From positions 140,537,104 to 140,601,103 of the forward strand of contig CM061062.1 in assembly GCA_030762895.1 (NCBI GenBank): a stretch of DNA of 64,000 nucleotides, in the 5' to 3' direction. Source of the stretch: Sophora flavescens. Taxonomy: Eukaryota; Streptophyta; Magnoliopsida; Fabales; Fabaceae. A model generated the notes under the pieces. That model was not told the DNA's origin. It searched no databases and was given only the letters and a program-made list of their open reading frames with translations. A program made the translations under genes and the position numbers. The stretch's first letter is position 1; each line of letters opens with the position of its first letter. Positions 9,246 through 19,543 of this stretch are shown here, in pieces.

Positions 9246-12200
9246 TGTGACACCCTAACCCAGGTCATCACATGGTTACCCGTTTGCGGAAATAAAACTT
9301 AAATTTCTGGTTACTTTCGGAAAATAATGTTTTCTCAACGTTCATCTTTTCAAAATATGGTGATAAATTTTTTTCTTTCTTTCTTTTAACCTCACAACCA
9401 CAACAACATAATCAAATCACACTTAAATACATAATGTATATAAGTCATACAACTATACTGCCTCATATGTCTTCACACCTAGATCATTATCAGATTTATT
9501 CTCCTAAACACCATATATCAAAATAGGACCTAAGCTGGTCGTAAATTAATGAGACACTACCGCTAACCCGGAGCAAAGACAAAGATGCCTTGAACTAGAC
9601 AAACCTTCTCCTTCTTGTAGAAATCCTACCCCTTGTACGTCTCTGATATGTGTTGTAAGGGTGAGACACCAATATATGGATTTAACAAAATAACTAAATG
9701 CTCGCACAAAAGAAGACACATACACATATACATAAACATCTCAATTATAGCATACAATTTATCAGTGGGTTTCACACCCCAAACATCAACATTGGAAAAC
9801 TATGCATGAACACTTCTATACATCATCTAAAAATTCACACCTAATCTCATGAGATATCCCAACAAGTAATGAGTTGATCAGACTCCCAGGCACGCAGCCA
9901 GAACACCAGGCACGCAACCAGAACAGAATACCAGGCACGCAGCCAGAACATCAGGCACGCAGCCAGAACAGAATACCAGGCACGCAGCCAGAACATAATA
10001 CCAGGCACGTAGTCAGAACAGAATACCAGGCACGCAGCAGAACACCAGGCACGTCTGCCAAATGCATGGAAAACACTCTGTTCTTGACGCTTTTCTTTGT
10101 GTTCCATCTTTTCTTGTCGAAGCTCAAAATGGCTTACGACTCACACAGTTTTAACATCCTTAAAACTTTTATGAAAACACAGGACACGTAGTCCGAGTGC
10201 TCAATCACGACACCTTTCGACCTTGCAATCAGTCTTAGGTTCGTGGTAGTAGAAAACATTTTAAATGTTTAAACACAGTATACACAACGTATACGGTAGA
10301 CACCAAGTCTGCAGGACCTCAAAGTCCAAAGGACCCCATGTCCATAACAACACAGAACCTTAGTACCCCGACGTCTCGGTTACTAAGTTCAACAACACTT
10401 TAAACACGGTTGAATTTATTTTTATTTTCGGAGAATCTTTTCACATGGAAAATTCTTCAATAAAGTCTTTAAATACTAAAACTTAGTTTTCACAAGGTGA
10501 GTCACTTGAGATTTCGAACTTACTTAAAATACGACTTGCCGTTTCAAGATACTTGCCGTCGACACTTTTCCAAATTTGCCGTCAATTATCACTTTTAAAG
10601 CTTTTTAAGCCAAAACTTAGCTTTTTCCACTTAAATAATTTTCTAAAATCATAATTAACTTATTTTCAACAATTAATTTCATAAAAGAATATTTTGTAAT
10701 ATTCCGGAATTTCTTACGTAAAAATTAGCAGTGCTAAAATATTTTTACGGTTTCGCGCTCATTGTAACTCAGGAATTACTTTTACACTAACAAATCATTA
10801 AAATTATAATATTTCTCAAAACTCCTTATTTTCCCAAAATAATATTTTCCACCACTATTATATTTCAACATTTCCCATAAAACATTGAATATAATGTTCA
10901 CGGCTTATTAAAGCTTTTATCTGATTAATCGGTTGTGCACTGACCACTGTCAGGCTTCTCAAACAACACTCACAAACAACACTTAACAACAATTATCAGA
11001 ATAATATCACCAGGCAGATCATGCATCATAGCATTATAATATACAACTGCAGATAATCAAATAGTTTAAAAGCAGATCAAACACCGATACACAGATAAAC
11101 AACACAACATACCACATAAACAGATAACCACAACCACATAAATTATACAAACTACACTACAAGAAAATGGTTATTGAGAAAAATCCCTCAGGCAAGCTCC
11201 CCTTACCTCTTGAAGACTCGAACTAACGGTTTTCAAATAATATCCCGATTTGATCTGGCTTCCTCCGTCGGCTTTAGGTCAAACCAACCAGATCGATTCC
11301 TTCATAACGAATTGCAACCAAAATAAATCAAATCAAACAAAAACATACTTGACTCATGGAGGTTAAGGTTCGGCCTCAACAACTTTTCTAGGTTAGGAAA
11401 GTTAAAATTTTGTTAACTTAGGGATTTATGATCCATAAGTAACTTAAACATGATTAAGCACTTAAACCAAGATTATGAACCAAGAACATGAACTAAAACT
11501 CATCTAGTTCCAAGAACTAGGGTTTCGTCCAAGGGCTGAGTTTGGGGTTAGAAATCTCTAAAATTTTTAAACTCTTGGATTTAATCAACATACAAAACCT
11601 AGAGTTGGATTAAAGTGTTACTAGACAACATTTGAATCAAAAATCCATCAAATATTCATAGCTAGGGTTTCGGCCTTAATGAAACAAATAGTTTAGGGTT
11701 TGCTTGTTGATCTTATATATACTTAATTACAAGAACTACCAAGATATAATCATGAATCAAGACATGAAAATGAAACAAAACCTAAGAACACAAATTTGAC
11801 CTAGGTTCGGCCATGACCAGAAATTAGGGAAAGAAATTTCTCATGATCTTATGCTTCTAGATGATGAAAATAGAGATGATTATAAGATCATAGCAATTGG
11901 TTTCATGTCAAAAGGATTTTTCTAGAATTAGTTATGAATTTTTGAATCTAGTTCCATGAACTTTAAGTAAATGAAGAACATGTTGATCTACGCCATGAAT
12001 CTACAAAAGTTGTGAAGAGAAATGATTTAAATGACAAGAGAAGAGGTTGTTACCTCTTGATGATCCAAGGAAAGAAAGATTTGGATGATGTTCTTCACAA
12101 ATTTCTCATGGAGTTCTTAAGAAACTTAGAGAAGAAGATGAACATAATGAGGGTTTAGAACAGTTTTAGTAATTTGGGTAGATCTCTCAACATACTTGTC

Positions 12201-13027
12201 CTCTTTGGATGATCTTTATGTCGTTGGAAAGAAGAGAGAAATATGAACAACTTTCATGTTGAAAGTTTTCCGAGATTCAGAATAGAAAATGGTCAGAATT
12301 GCTAGGCAAAATCTGACGAATTATGAACACTTTGGAGTTCTTATGGCAAAGCTTAGGTTTTCAAGAAGAAAAACATGGAAATGGAAGATGAAGAGATACT
12401 TAGTGAAGAAGGCAACATACTTAATGAAGAAGGCAAGAGTGAGCCGTGGGTTTTGGATAGGTTTGGTCAAATTTTCCAATGGCATTTGCTTGTAATTGTC
12501 ATAAAAAGGCAAGGGCAAAATGGTCATTTCATAGCAAAAATTCCCTTTGTCATAAATGCGTCATTATGGCCATTATGACACGGATAAGCTCGTCATAAAT
12601 GCTCGTCAAGTCGGTCAAATCCATCATCTCTGCTACGTTGCCGACTCCTCGATTCATCTGGCGCATGCTTTTCCTAGAGATATCTCGACGTATACGCCCG
12701 CAACAAATATAATATTTTAATTTTTTTACCAAAATTTTCAAAACTTCCAGTATCGTAGTAAATACGATAAAAACATTTTTCATCTCGTTCACGAATTAAA
12801 ATTAGGTCTTCTGAGCAGTAAACTTTTAATGTCAGTGAAAACACAGAAAACGCAGACCGGTTTCCGTCTGAATTTTCAACCAAAAACTTCCCCATAACCT
12901 TATGAAAATAAGTATAACAAGGAAATGACCTTGGTTTATCCAAAATCATTTTCTAAGTCTCGGATAAAAATATATATTTATATATTTATTACCGATATTA
13001 CAAAGCAGCGAAAATCGGGGTGTTACA
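9246..13027 (-). mobile_element. Solo LTR, 3,782 bp, reverse orientation
   Basis: On the + strand it starts tgtgacaccc and ends gggtgttaca. It is flanked by a 5-bp target duplication, aaatg (9241-9245 and 13028-13032). The paralogous site near 23968 reads caaatgcaaaatgggcttta without any insert, which confirms insertion and precise boundaries. Its + strand left part is the reverse complement of 1-2065. Its right part matches the 5' half of the LTR at 3173 (rc of tgtaacaccccgattttc). It has no retroviral reading frames. It inserted after the duplication that created this B3 segment. Confidence 0.92.
9886..10059. repeat. 20/25-bp tandem array inside LTR 3
   Basis: Eight copies of ccaggcacgcagccagaaca occur, several extended by gaata to 25 bp. 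Starts are at 9886, 9906, 9931, 9951, 9976, 10001, 10026 and 10045. The array abuts the conserved cacgtctgcca (rc tggcagacgtg) anchor, the same relative position as the unrelated arrays in LTRs 1 and 2. Open frames across it (QARNQNRIPGTQPEH type) are repeat artefacts. Confidence 0.92.
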
Positions 13028-13065
13028 AAATGGGCTTTATATCCTTTTAGGATTTGGAATGTTAG

Positions 13066-13699
13066 TAGCGAACAATTTGTACTATATTCATTGGGTACCC
13101 ATAAAAATTATCCACGATGGTGATAATTATCCGTACAATGGGTAAGGGTCCTGATACAGGTAATTATCCGAAAATTTGAATGGGTATGAGTGCGGGTGCG
13201 GGTACGGGTACTACGATACCCACCCCGCACCTGCACATATGTACATGTATATATAATTATTTATTTATTTATATTACTGATATATATAATTTTAACTATA
13301 TACAATACAAATTTTAAAACTAAAATCAATCTAAAGATTCTTAACTTTCTAAACCTAGTTATATCTATAATTCCTTTTTGGATGTTTTCATTTATTTAAA
13401 TATTTTTTTTGTTACATTTAAATATTTTAATTTTTAATGTTTTATGAGTATATTTAAAAGATCTTTGAATTGTTTTTTGATTGTTATAACGTTTCTTTTG
13501 TTATTTAATGCTTTTTCACATTTAAAGTGTGGGTAACATGTGCTAGTACGTATACTTAGGTACCCAAAGGGTACAGGTAAGTGTACTAAAGTTGCTACCC
13601 ACGTCGACACATGTCCGAGTACGAGTAATTTTTTCAAATACAAGTATGAAAACGGATACTATATAATACCCTATCCAGATCTACCCATTGCCATCCCTA
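13066..13699. mobile_element. hAT-like non-autonomous element, copy 1
   Basis: It is flanked by an 8-bp duplication, aatgttag (13058-13065 and 13700-13707), typical of hAT transposons. The right end reads ccattgccatcccta (rc tagggatggcaatgg) and the left end is a diverged tagcgaaca. The interior has the gggtacgggtac / gtacccac purine-pyrimidine words and AT-rich core often seen in plant hAT derivatives. No transposase is present. The same element sits at the same place downstream of B3 copies C, D, G and I, and is absent at the related site near 29935. Confidence 0.85.
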
Positions 13700-13707
13700 A
13701 ATGTTAG

Positions 13708-15090
13708 ATCTTCCCTTTGTAAAACTATGCTTCATTTTATTAGAATAAATAAGTAAAATGAAGCTCCCTACTTAATTAAATTAATAGAGATTGTGCATTC
13801 CAGGAGAAAATTAAAATGGGTACTATTAGTATGATTCATACATAAGCATTCGAATCTACGATGTCTCAGATTTTTTCATGAATCGATTATCCTCTTCATA
13901 AAAAAGTATATTAAGATAATGATAGTTTTACATGTAATTTCTTTTTCATATAACTCGCATAAGGCTGACTTAGGAAACAAAATTTTGGCAACTCAATCTA
14001 TTCAATAATTTACTTGCAAAGAAAAAAAAAATCTTTCCTCTCTTTGCAACGTTTATGGTTTTGGGTCCTTAATAATATTTTTGTTTACAAAACAAATCAA
14101 CCAATTTTTTTTTAAAGAGAATTATATCTGAGATATGCAAGAGAATCTATATGTGTAACTACCATTATCCATAATATTATAATTGACAGATTATTTTTTT
14201 TTTATTTAGTGATGATTTTGTGTTGCCTTTTAAAAGAAAAAATATTACTTCTTATTTATTGAGTGGAACCGTCCCTAATTAACCTTGCTACTCAGAAGTC
14301 ATTGTCGTCTATAGGGGTATCTTTCATATTGTACCGTATAAATATACTACGGAAGAATATGGAACATAGATGAGATTGAAAATATTATAATGAAATATTA
14401 TTTAGTGATTAATTCAAGAGCGAATCACCATTTTGATCCCTGAAAATGTAGGGAAGTGGCAAGTTGATCCCTCACTTTAAGAATTTAGCAAAAACATCTC
14501 CCAAATTAAAAAAAAGCTAATAATCTTAATCCAATTTGACGACTTAATTTTTCAATTTGGAAGACTCGAAGGTTGGGAGATTTTACACCTCTTATCTAAT
14601 ATAAGTGCTTACACATATTAATTGTATCCCATAATCTCGTAGTTTGCAATAAATCTGTTTGATTTTGAAGGGAAGTTGCTAGAAAGTGCCCCTGTTGGAG
14701 ATATATATGGCTCAGATGGCCAATAAATCTCCCAACCTTTGAGTCTTCCAAATTGAAAAAGTAAAATGGATACAGCCAATATAACAACCAACTGCAAGTA
14801 AATTATCGGTTCAAACTAAGATACTGAGGACGATAATTCATATAAAAAACAATTATATCAATAAATATAAATAAAGAAAAATCTATGTTAATTGATTGGT
14901 TGATTTACTTGATATGGGTATCCTACATAAACAACATAAAGTTGAAGACAAATCATAGTTAACTGAATTAGATCCTGACATAAATATTTTAAATCTTTGG
15001 ACAATTAATTCAATAAATTTAAGATCTTTCAAATCAAGATAAATCCTAGTTACTTGAATAAACTTGCTTGCTCACAAGTTTACTGTTACT
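13708..15090 (+). promoter_or_regulatory. Distal upstream region of B3 gene B
   Basis: AT-rich spacer shared with the regions before D, H and J. It includes a 32-bp inverted repeat (14552-14583 and 14725-14756) and a conserved stretch with gacaaatcatagttaactga near 14948. No protein-coding frame is convincing; an open frame on the minus strand near 14596-14787 is crossed by the inverted repeat and has no known motif. Confidence 0.5.
14552..14756. repeat. 32-bp inverted repeat in gamma-type upstream region
   Basis: The left arm 14552-14583 (tcaatttggaagactcgaag...) pairs with the right arm 14725-14756 (...ctttgagtcttccaaattga) with one mismatch, across a 141-bp loop. The loop is homologous to alpha promoters, but those lack the right arm and have acatatttttgtacaaa there. 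So the right arm looks like an inverted duplication of the left. Equivalent structures are at about 25485-25690, 43295-43500 and 57105-57315. Confidence 0.85.
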
Positions 15091-15098
15091 TATATAAA
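15091..15098 (+). promoter_or_regulatory. TATA box of B3 gene B
   Basis: TATATAAA, 66 bp upstream of the ATG at 15157. Spacing and sequence are identical before all five intact copies (28776, 30498, 43833, 57648), which supports a short 5' leader and the choice of start codon. Confidence 0.7.
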
Positions 15099-15156
15099 GA
15101 CCCTTACTAAAATAATATTTCATGCATATTCAAGAATAAAAAAAAGAAGAGCAGTC

Positions 15157-15813
15157 ATGGATTATATTAGTATTGTAGGAGATGAAAAGTGGAGACACTT
15201 TCTATGTCTCGTTGAAGCCTCTGTTACTTTTCCAGGAACAAATGGTGATGCTGATCATGGTAGTGATACCCTCTCCAAGAAGCACAAAAGAAAATTTTCT
15301 GACATGGACGATCCTTCATCATGTCCACCGCAAGACTTGCCTAAAGAATTCAAGAAAACGTTCAAGGAGACGTGTGGAGAAAATGCTATCACTATGGTTA
15401 TTGAAAAGAAGCTATTCAAAACTGATGTTGCAAAGAACAATAATAGACTTTCAATGCCTTTCAACCAAATAGCAAGTTTTGGTTTCTTGAGTGAAACTGA
15501 GATAAAAGTTCTTGATGAGCAATATGCTATTGAGGTATCTTTGATCCATAAGCCTGCAAGGAATGGAGTTGCTCTTATGGAGAGTACCCTTCAATTTAGA
15601 CAGTGGGATATGCGCAAGAGTGATGAAAGTGAAAGTGGTGATAGTCAAAAGTGTTCTATGTATGTGTTGAAAGCTAAATGGAATGAAATTGTCCAAGAGG
15701 ATGAACTTAGGGCTGGAGATGAAGTTCAAATTTGGGCATCCAGGAAAGTTGATGAAGATAGACTTTGTATGGCTCTTGTTAAAGTTCCAAGTAAAAAACC
15801 AAGCCAAGATTGA
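15157..15813 (+). CDS. B3-domain transcription factor-like protein (DUF313-like), gene B
   Basis: A 218-residue intronless protein predicted to bind DNA in the nucleus. A basic KKHKRK cluster lies at residues 41-46 and one B3 domain at about 78-210: IEKKLFKTDVAKNNNRLSMP, FNQIASFGFLSETEIK, YVLKAKWNEIVQEDELRAGD, then QIWASRK and LCMALVKV. This order (LFKTDV..N.NRLSMP, WN.IV....L..GD.VQ.W, LC.ALV) is characteristic of the plant DUF313/At2g31720-like B3 group. The ATG is chosen because TATATAAA lies 66 bp upstream and the context is good (cagtcATGG); the upstream open frame has no ATG. Relative to the other gamma copies it has R8G, S25F, E27G, G37D, L118V, K164Q and G216S, making it the most diverged intact copy. 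Whether it is expressed cannot be told. Confidence 0.88.
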   Translation: MDYISIVGDEKWRHFLCLVEASVTFPGTNGDADHGSDTLSKKHKRKFSDMDDPSSCPPQDLPKEFKKTFKETCGENAITMVIEKKLFKTDVAKNNNRLSMPFNQIASFGFLSETEIKVLDEQYAIEVSLIHKPARNGVALMESTLQFRQWDMRKSDESESGDSQKCSMYVLKAKWNEIVQEDELRAGDEVQIWASRKVDEDRLCMALVKVPSKKPSQD

Positions 15814-16055
15814 AGTGTGTGCCATTGTTGAAGCAAATCAGCAACCCCAAGTAATTGTTAGAGAGGTTACTCAAAGTTGTTTTGATAGATTGGTCTAGTG
15901 AGAGATAAATACCTATGAATTTTTTAAATTTTTTTTATTCTCTAAATACCTATGATTTTGTTATTACATTGCTCTAACTTTAAATAATTGATTTTTTTAT
16001 AGCTTTATTTTTTTAGTTTTCAGTTTTCACATCTGTCTTTCAATCTTTTCCATTT
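15814..16055. other. 3' trailer of gene B
   Basis: The 85 bases after the stop are conserved in all copies and read in another phase as EVCAIVEANQQPQVIVREV...FDRLV followed by a stop. This may be a former C-terminal extension now out of frame. AT-rich sequence follows, up to the GC-rich block. Confidence 0.4.
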
Positions 16056-16440
16056 TTTGTCTCTCGACCCATACCTTCCCTCATCTGTTCATTCTTCTAT
16101 TTTTCTGTGTCTCTGCTCCTTTTGAGGGTCGAGGGCTTTTTGATCGGAGAAGAGAACTGTGAAAGGGAGGTATTTAGGGGTGGAGTGACGATTTGCGTCA
16201 GGCGGGGAACCAATCGACGAGGGAGGAACTGTGGTGATGGAGGCGGCAGAGGAAGGAGGGGTCGACGGAGTCGAAGAGGGGGTGTTAGATGACGGGAAGG
16301 AGAGGAAGCTGGTCGCAAGGAGAATGAGGGAGTCAGGAGGGTTAGTGGTGGAGCAGTAACAGCTTCCACCTTCTTTCTCTTCCTCTTTCTACTTTCCACC
16401 TTCTACGACCCTTCCATGTCCCAAGACAATGCGCATGAGA
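16056..16440. other. GC-rich exon/leader-like block, copy 1
   Basis: This is a pyrimidine-rich leader (ctgtgtctctgctcc) followed by a GA- and GC-rich stretch (gaggcggcagaggaaggagg), sharply richer in G+C than its surroundings. It ends cccaagacaatgcgcatgag before AT-rich intron-like sequence. It is repeated at about 31465-31855, 44785-45190 and 58590-59020. Open frames exist on both strands (Arg/Gly-rich on +, Pro/Leu-rich on -), but the minus frame has no ATG and neither resembles a known domain. The best reading is the promoter, 5' leader and first exon of a duplicated host gene, possibly the NPGR-like gene whose exon lies downstream in three segments. Confidence 0.5.
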
Positions 16441-19140
16441 AACAAAGTTGGCAACATGTATGTTAAATCACCAATTAATCTTTTTTCACATTCCAATTTT
16501 CAAATCATTTATCTTCCCATTTCCAGCTTCTTACTTATTGCTTATTTGTTGCTCAAATCTATCTAAATTTTGGATTTCCAAGGTTAGGAATACATTATGA
16601 AGAACGAGCCTTTTTGATTCTATCATTTATGTTTCCCAACTATTTGGTAAAAGTAATTAATTAATAATTGAATCTAGGGTTTATTGTTAATTAATTTGAA
16701 TGACAAAAGCAATTTTTTTTGTTGATACTTTGTAGTTCAAAGCAATCTAGGGTTTATGGCTGCATTTTGCTTATTTAGACAGTTAAGCGTTTGGCAGGAA
16801 TATCTTTGCTAGGGGTTACTTGTGAAGAGTGCAGCTGTGATCATTCCTTAGTTTCTTACGCTGTGTGGTTTTGAGGAGTTACTAAAGTTTCTACAGCCAC
16901 AGATAACAAGTTGTTTTTCCACACTTGCAGATGATTCTATTGCAAGCCTTCTTTAATTTTCCCTTTGGGAATATCATATGCTATTCACTGCAGATTTGTT
17001 GTTGTTTTGAGCCATAGATGAAGTTAGAGATGAGTAATATCGCCTTGGTGCTCTAAATTTGATTCATTCTAACTATTATATTTCATATGTTATCCAGCAT
17101 TGCATACCTTTATCACACCTTTATAAATGAATGGTCTATTCTTGGGTTAGAGGCTGTCGTTGAATCAGTTTATTGGTTTGGTTTTTTTTATATTGGTGGT
17201 ATGTGGCTATTTTGCAGGGAGCTAAAGAGCTGAGCTCTATTTCCTTGGTTCTTATTTATTTGTATGATGTATGCAACCATTATTAACTATTCACTGGTGT
17301 AGGGACTGCCATGGTAGATTGATTCATGCAAGAGTCTATATAAGGTGGTCATCTGAGATACAATTTGACATAAATATTGTTTAGACATTTTCTGGTATGT
17401 TATCACACTTTACAATCTTGATCTCCATGTTTGTTTCATGCATGCAGGTCATTTATATGTAATTCCTTCCAAACTATTGTCTTATTCTCTTTTGGTATTT
17501 CATTGACCAAGTGCATCTCTCAGTGGATCAATTCCTTCCCATCTTCATTTTTCCTTTTTTTCATTCTTCGCTTGGATTTGCTTGCTTCTTTTGGTTAATG
17601 TAGTGTGATTAGTAAGTCATTTCAATGATGTCAGCTTTGGAAGGTTGATGGAGAGGGTATGGTCCCTAATAGAATCCTTGCTTCTGTTTTTCTTTCTATG
17701 TCTCAATCTGAAGATCATTTTCCTATTCTCCAACTTGGTTCTCTAATCCTACATTTTTTTCTCTGTCATTCCAATCATATATCTCTATATCTATATAACA
17801 GATTACAAGCTATATAACCTGTAAGCTATACTTGAACTGCATCCCATCTTCATTGGTACACCTTCTAAGCTAACATGATAGGCATTGATATATGACTGTA
17901 TTAAAAGAAAATAGGACAACATTAGGGATGTAAAAGATTTAAAATACAAACTTTGAGTAAAAAAAATAAAGTAGATCCATTAGATAGAGGTGTACAGGTT
18001 ACATTGTAGAATGACTCAACCATAGAAGTAAAAGAATAGATAAATATCTATTCAACAAAAAGAATAAGAGTTCCAGCTTTTAAATTGAGCCAGTGAGTTG
18101 GCCAAATTAGACAATTGCATACAAAATGGGTTCCACCATGAGTTAACTTATGATCTAGGTGTTTTACTCTATCAAGTGTCCTCCAAAACTTAGCAATTAT
18201 GCCACCAAGTTTTACATGGTTTCAACAATATAACAAACTACCCAAAAGCAACCTTTTACTTGGTTTCCGCTTCCATCGCAAATAATTGAAGTCTTGCATA
18301 CGTTGCAAGTATGTTTTGCTCAGTTGGATTTGCTGCTAGATAAAATAAATGATTGGCCTGCTAGAAAAACTGCATCCATTTTAATTTGGATCTTTGAAGC
18401 CAGAGTAATGCTGCTTACTCTATTTTTGCCCACCAATTGTGAACAAACTGTAAATGTGGTTGCATCTACCTTTATCTTTTTGCTTTTTCTATAAAAAAAA
18501 CAGATGTAAACATATCGCGATTCTTATGAAGAAAGGTAATAGGTTGTTAGCATTACTTTTAAAGTGACTATGCTCCACATAATTCATCCATTAAGTTGAA
18601 TAATTAACTTTTTATGTTGGTGGCAGTTACTGATTTGGTTTTTTCCCCCCTCGAGGAAAGGGAAGGAAAGGGTGTACCTTTACATAGTGGCAAATTTTGC
18701 CTTTATGCAGTCTATTGAGTTTATGTGCTTATTCGTTTGATATTAACTAACACTACTCTCAAATTTTATTTATATTATTCATCTTACTTTTTGTACGTAG
18801 TATGGATCACAAGGTTCAATCACGAAAAAGTATGTAGGACATTTTAAGAACAAGAAATTAATGAGAAAACGAATAAAAAACTCATAAATTTCATTGGACC
18901 TGCAGGCGACAGGTGGAAGACATGATGATCATGTTCCAAGATGTCATTGGGCAGTTCTCTTATGCCATTTGAAGCAGTGGAAGCCCTTTAACAATTCAAA
19001 CGTCTCCATCTCATTAGAACATATTGTATTCATACCTCATAATTATTTGTTTAACAGTTCAAATATACATAACTGTAGGTTGCATACTATTTTTCAAGGG
19101 CTTTGCTGCTTACAATTACCCGAAGACTGCTAAAAAACAT
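16441..19140 (+). pseudogene. Host-gene fragment, segment 1 (internal 2.9 kb missing)
   Basis: Intron-like DNA aligns with segments 2-4, but the piece equivalent to 32151-35093, including the NPGR-like exon, is absent. The junction lies at 16743-16757, where 12 bases (aatctagggttt) copy nearby 16671-16682. Retained blocks include cagctttggaaggttgatgg (17633) and a tract with LDLLLDKINDWPARKTASI (18300-18490). The latter has stops upstream and no recognised domain. No functional gene is expected here. Confidence 0.55.
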
Positions 19141-19178
19141 GTATTTCTTCTCTTTATTTTTACTTTGTTCAGATTTTA

Positions 19179-19181
<3 letters not shown>

Positions 19182-19223
<42 letters not shown>
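19182..19223. repeat. (AT)n microsatellite
   Basis: About 20 TA units, much shorter at the homologous sites in segment 2 (near 37027) and segment 3 (near 50849). Confidence 0.95.
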
Positions 19224-19225
<2 letters not shown>

Positions 19226-19543
19226 ACATTTTATATATACAATAATTTGTGAAATTATTTTATTTTCAAAACATATTATATTAACATTATTCATTTATCA
19301 TTTAGAAAATAAATTTATTAGTTCAATGCGATTATCATCCATAGCATATACTTAAAAATTAAAAAAATTAATGCCTACCCATAGAAATGAGTGTACTGGG
19401 AAGAGTGTGTTACTAGTATTTCTCATTATTTTTTTAATGGATGTGAACCCATAAAATAAACAAGAGAGAGAAAATTATATTTTTTTAGTGGGAAGAAAGA
19501 AATTATAGGAAGGTCAAAATTAATGTAAAGTGTGTAATTAATA

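Noticed and set aside
9847..10191. Frames on both strands with QARNQNRIPGTQPEH or WLRAWYSVL repeats
   Set aside because: Artefact of the 20/25-bp array in LTR 3.
3173..13027. A single large retrotransposon bounded by inverted LTRs
   Set aside because: The two LTRs face opposite directions, have different target duplications (cgagt, aaatg), and enclose B3 copy A and host sequence; they are separate insertions.
15064..15156. N-terminal extension of the B3 frame (LAHKFTVTYIKTLTKIIF...) giving 249 codons
   Set aside because: The extended frame begins at TTG, not ATG, and runs across the TATA box; the ATG at 15157 and its equivalents are better starts.
15451..15825. Minus-strand 124-codon frames opposite each B3 gene
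   Set aside because: Antisense shadows that recur only because the B3 sequence itself is conserved.
16097..16399. Pro/Leu-rich minus-strand frame (repeated at 31488, 44823 and 58638) and Arg/Gly-rich plus-strand frame
   Set aside because: The minus frame has no ATG at its head; both reflect the purine-rich bias of the GC-rich block and match no domain I know.
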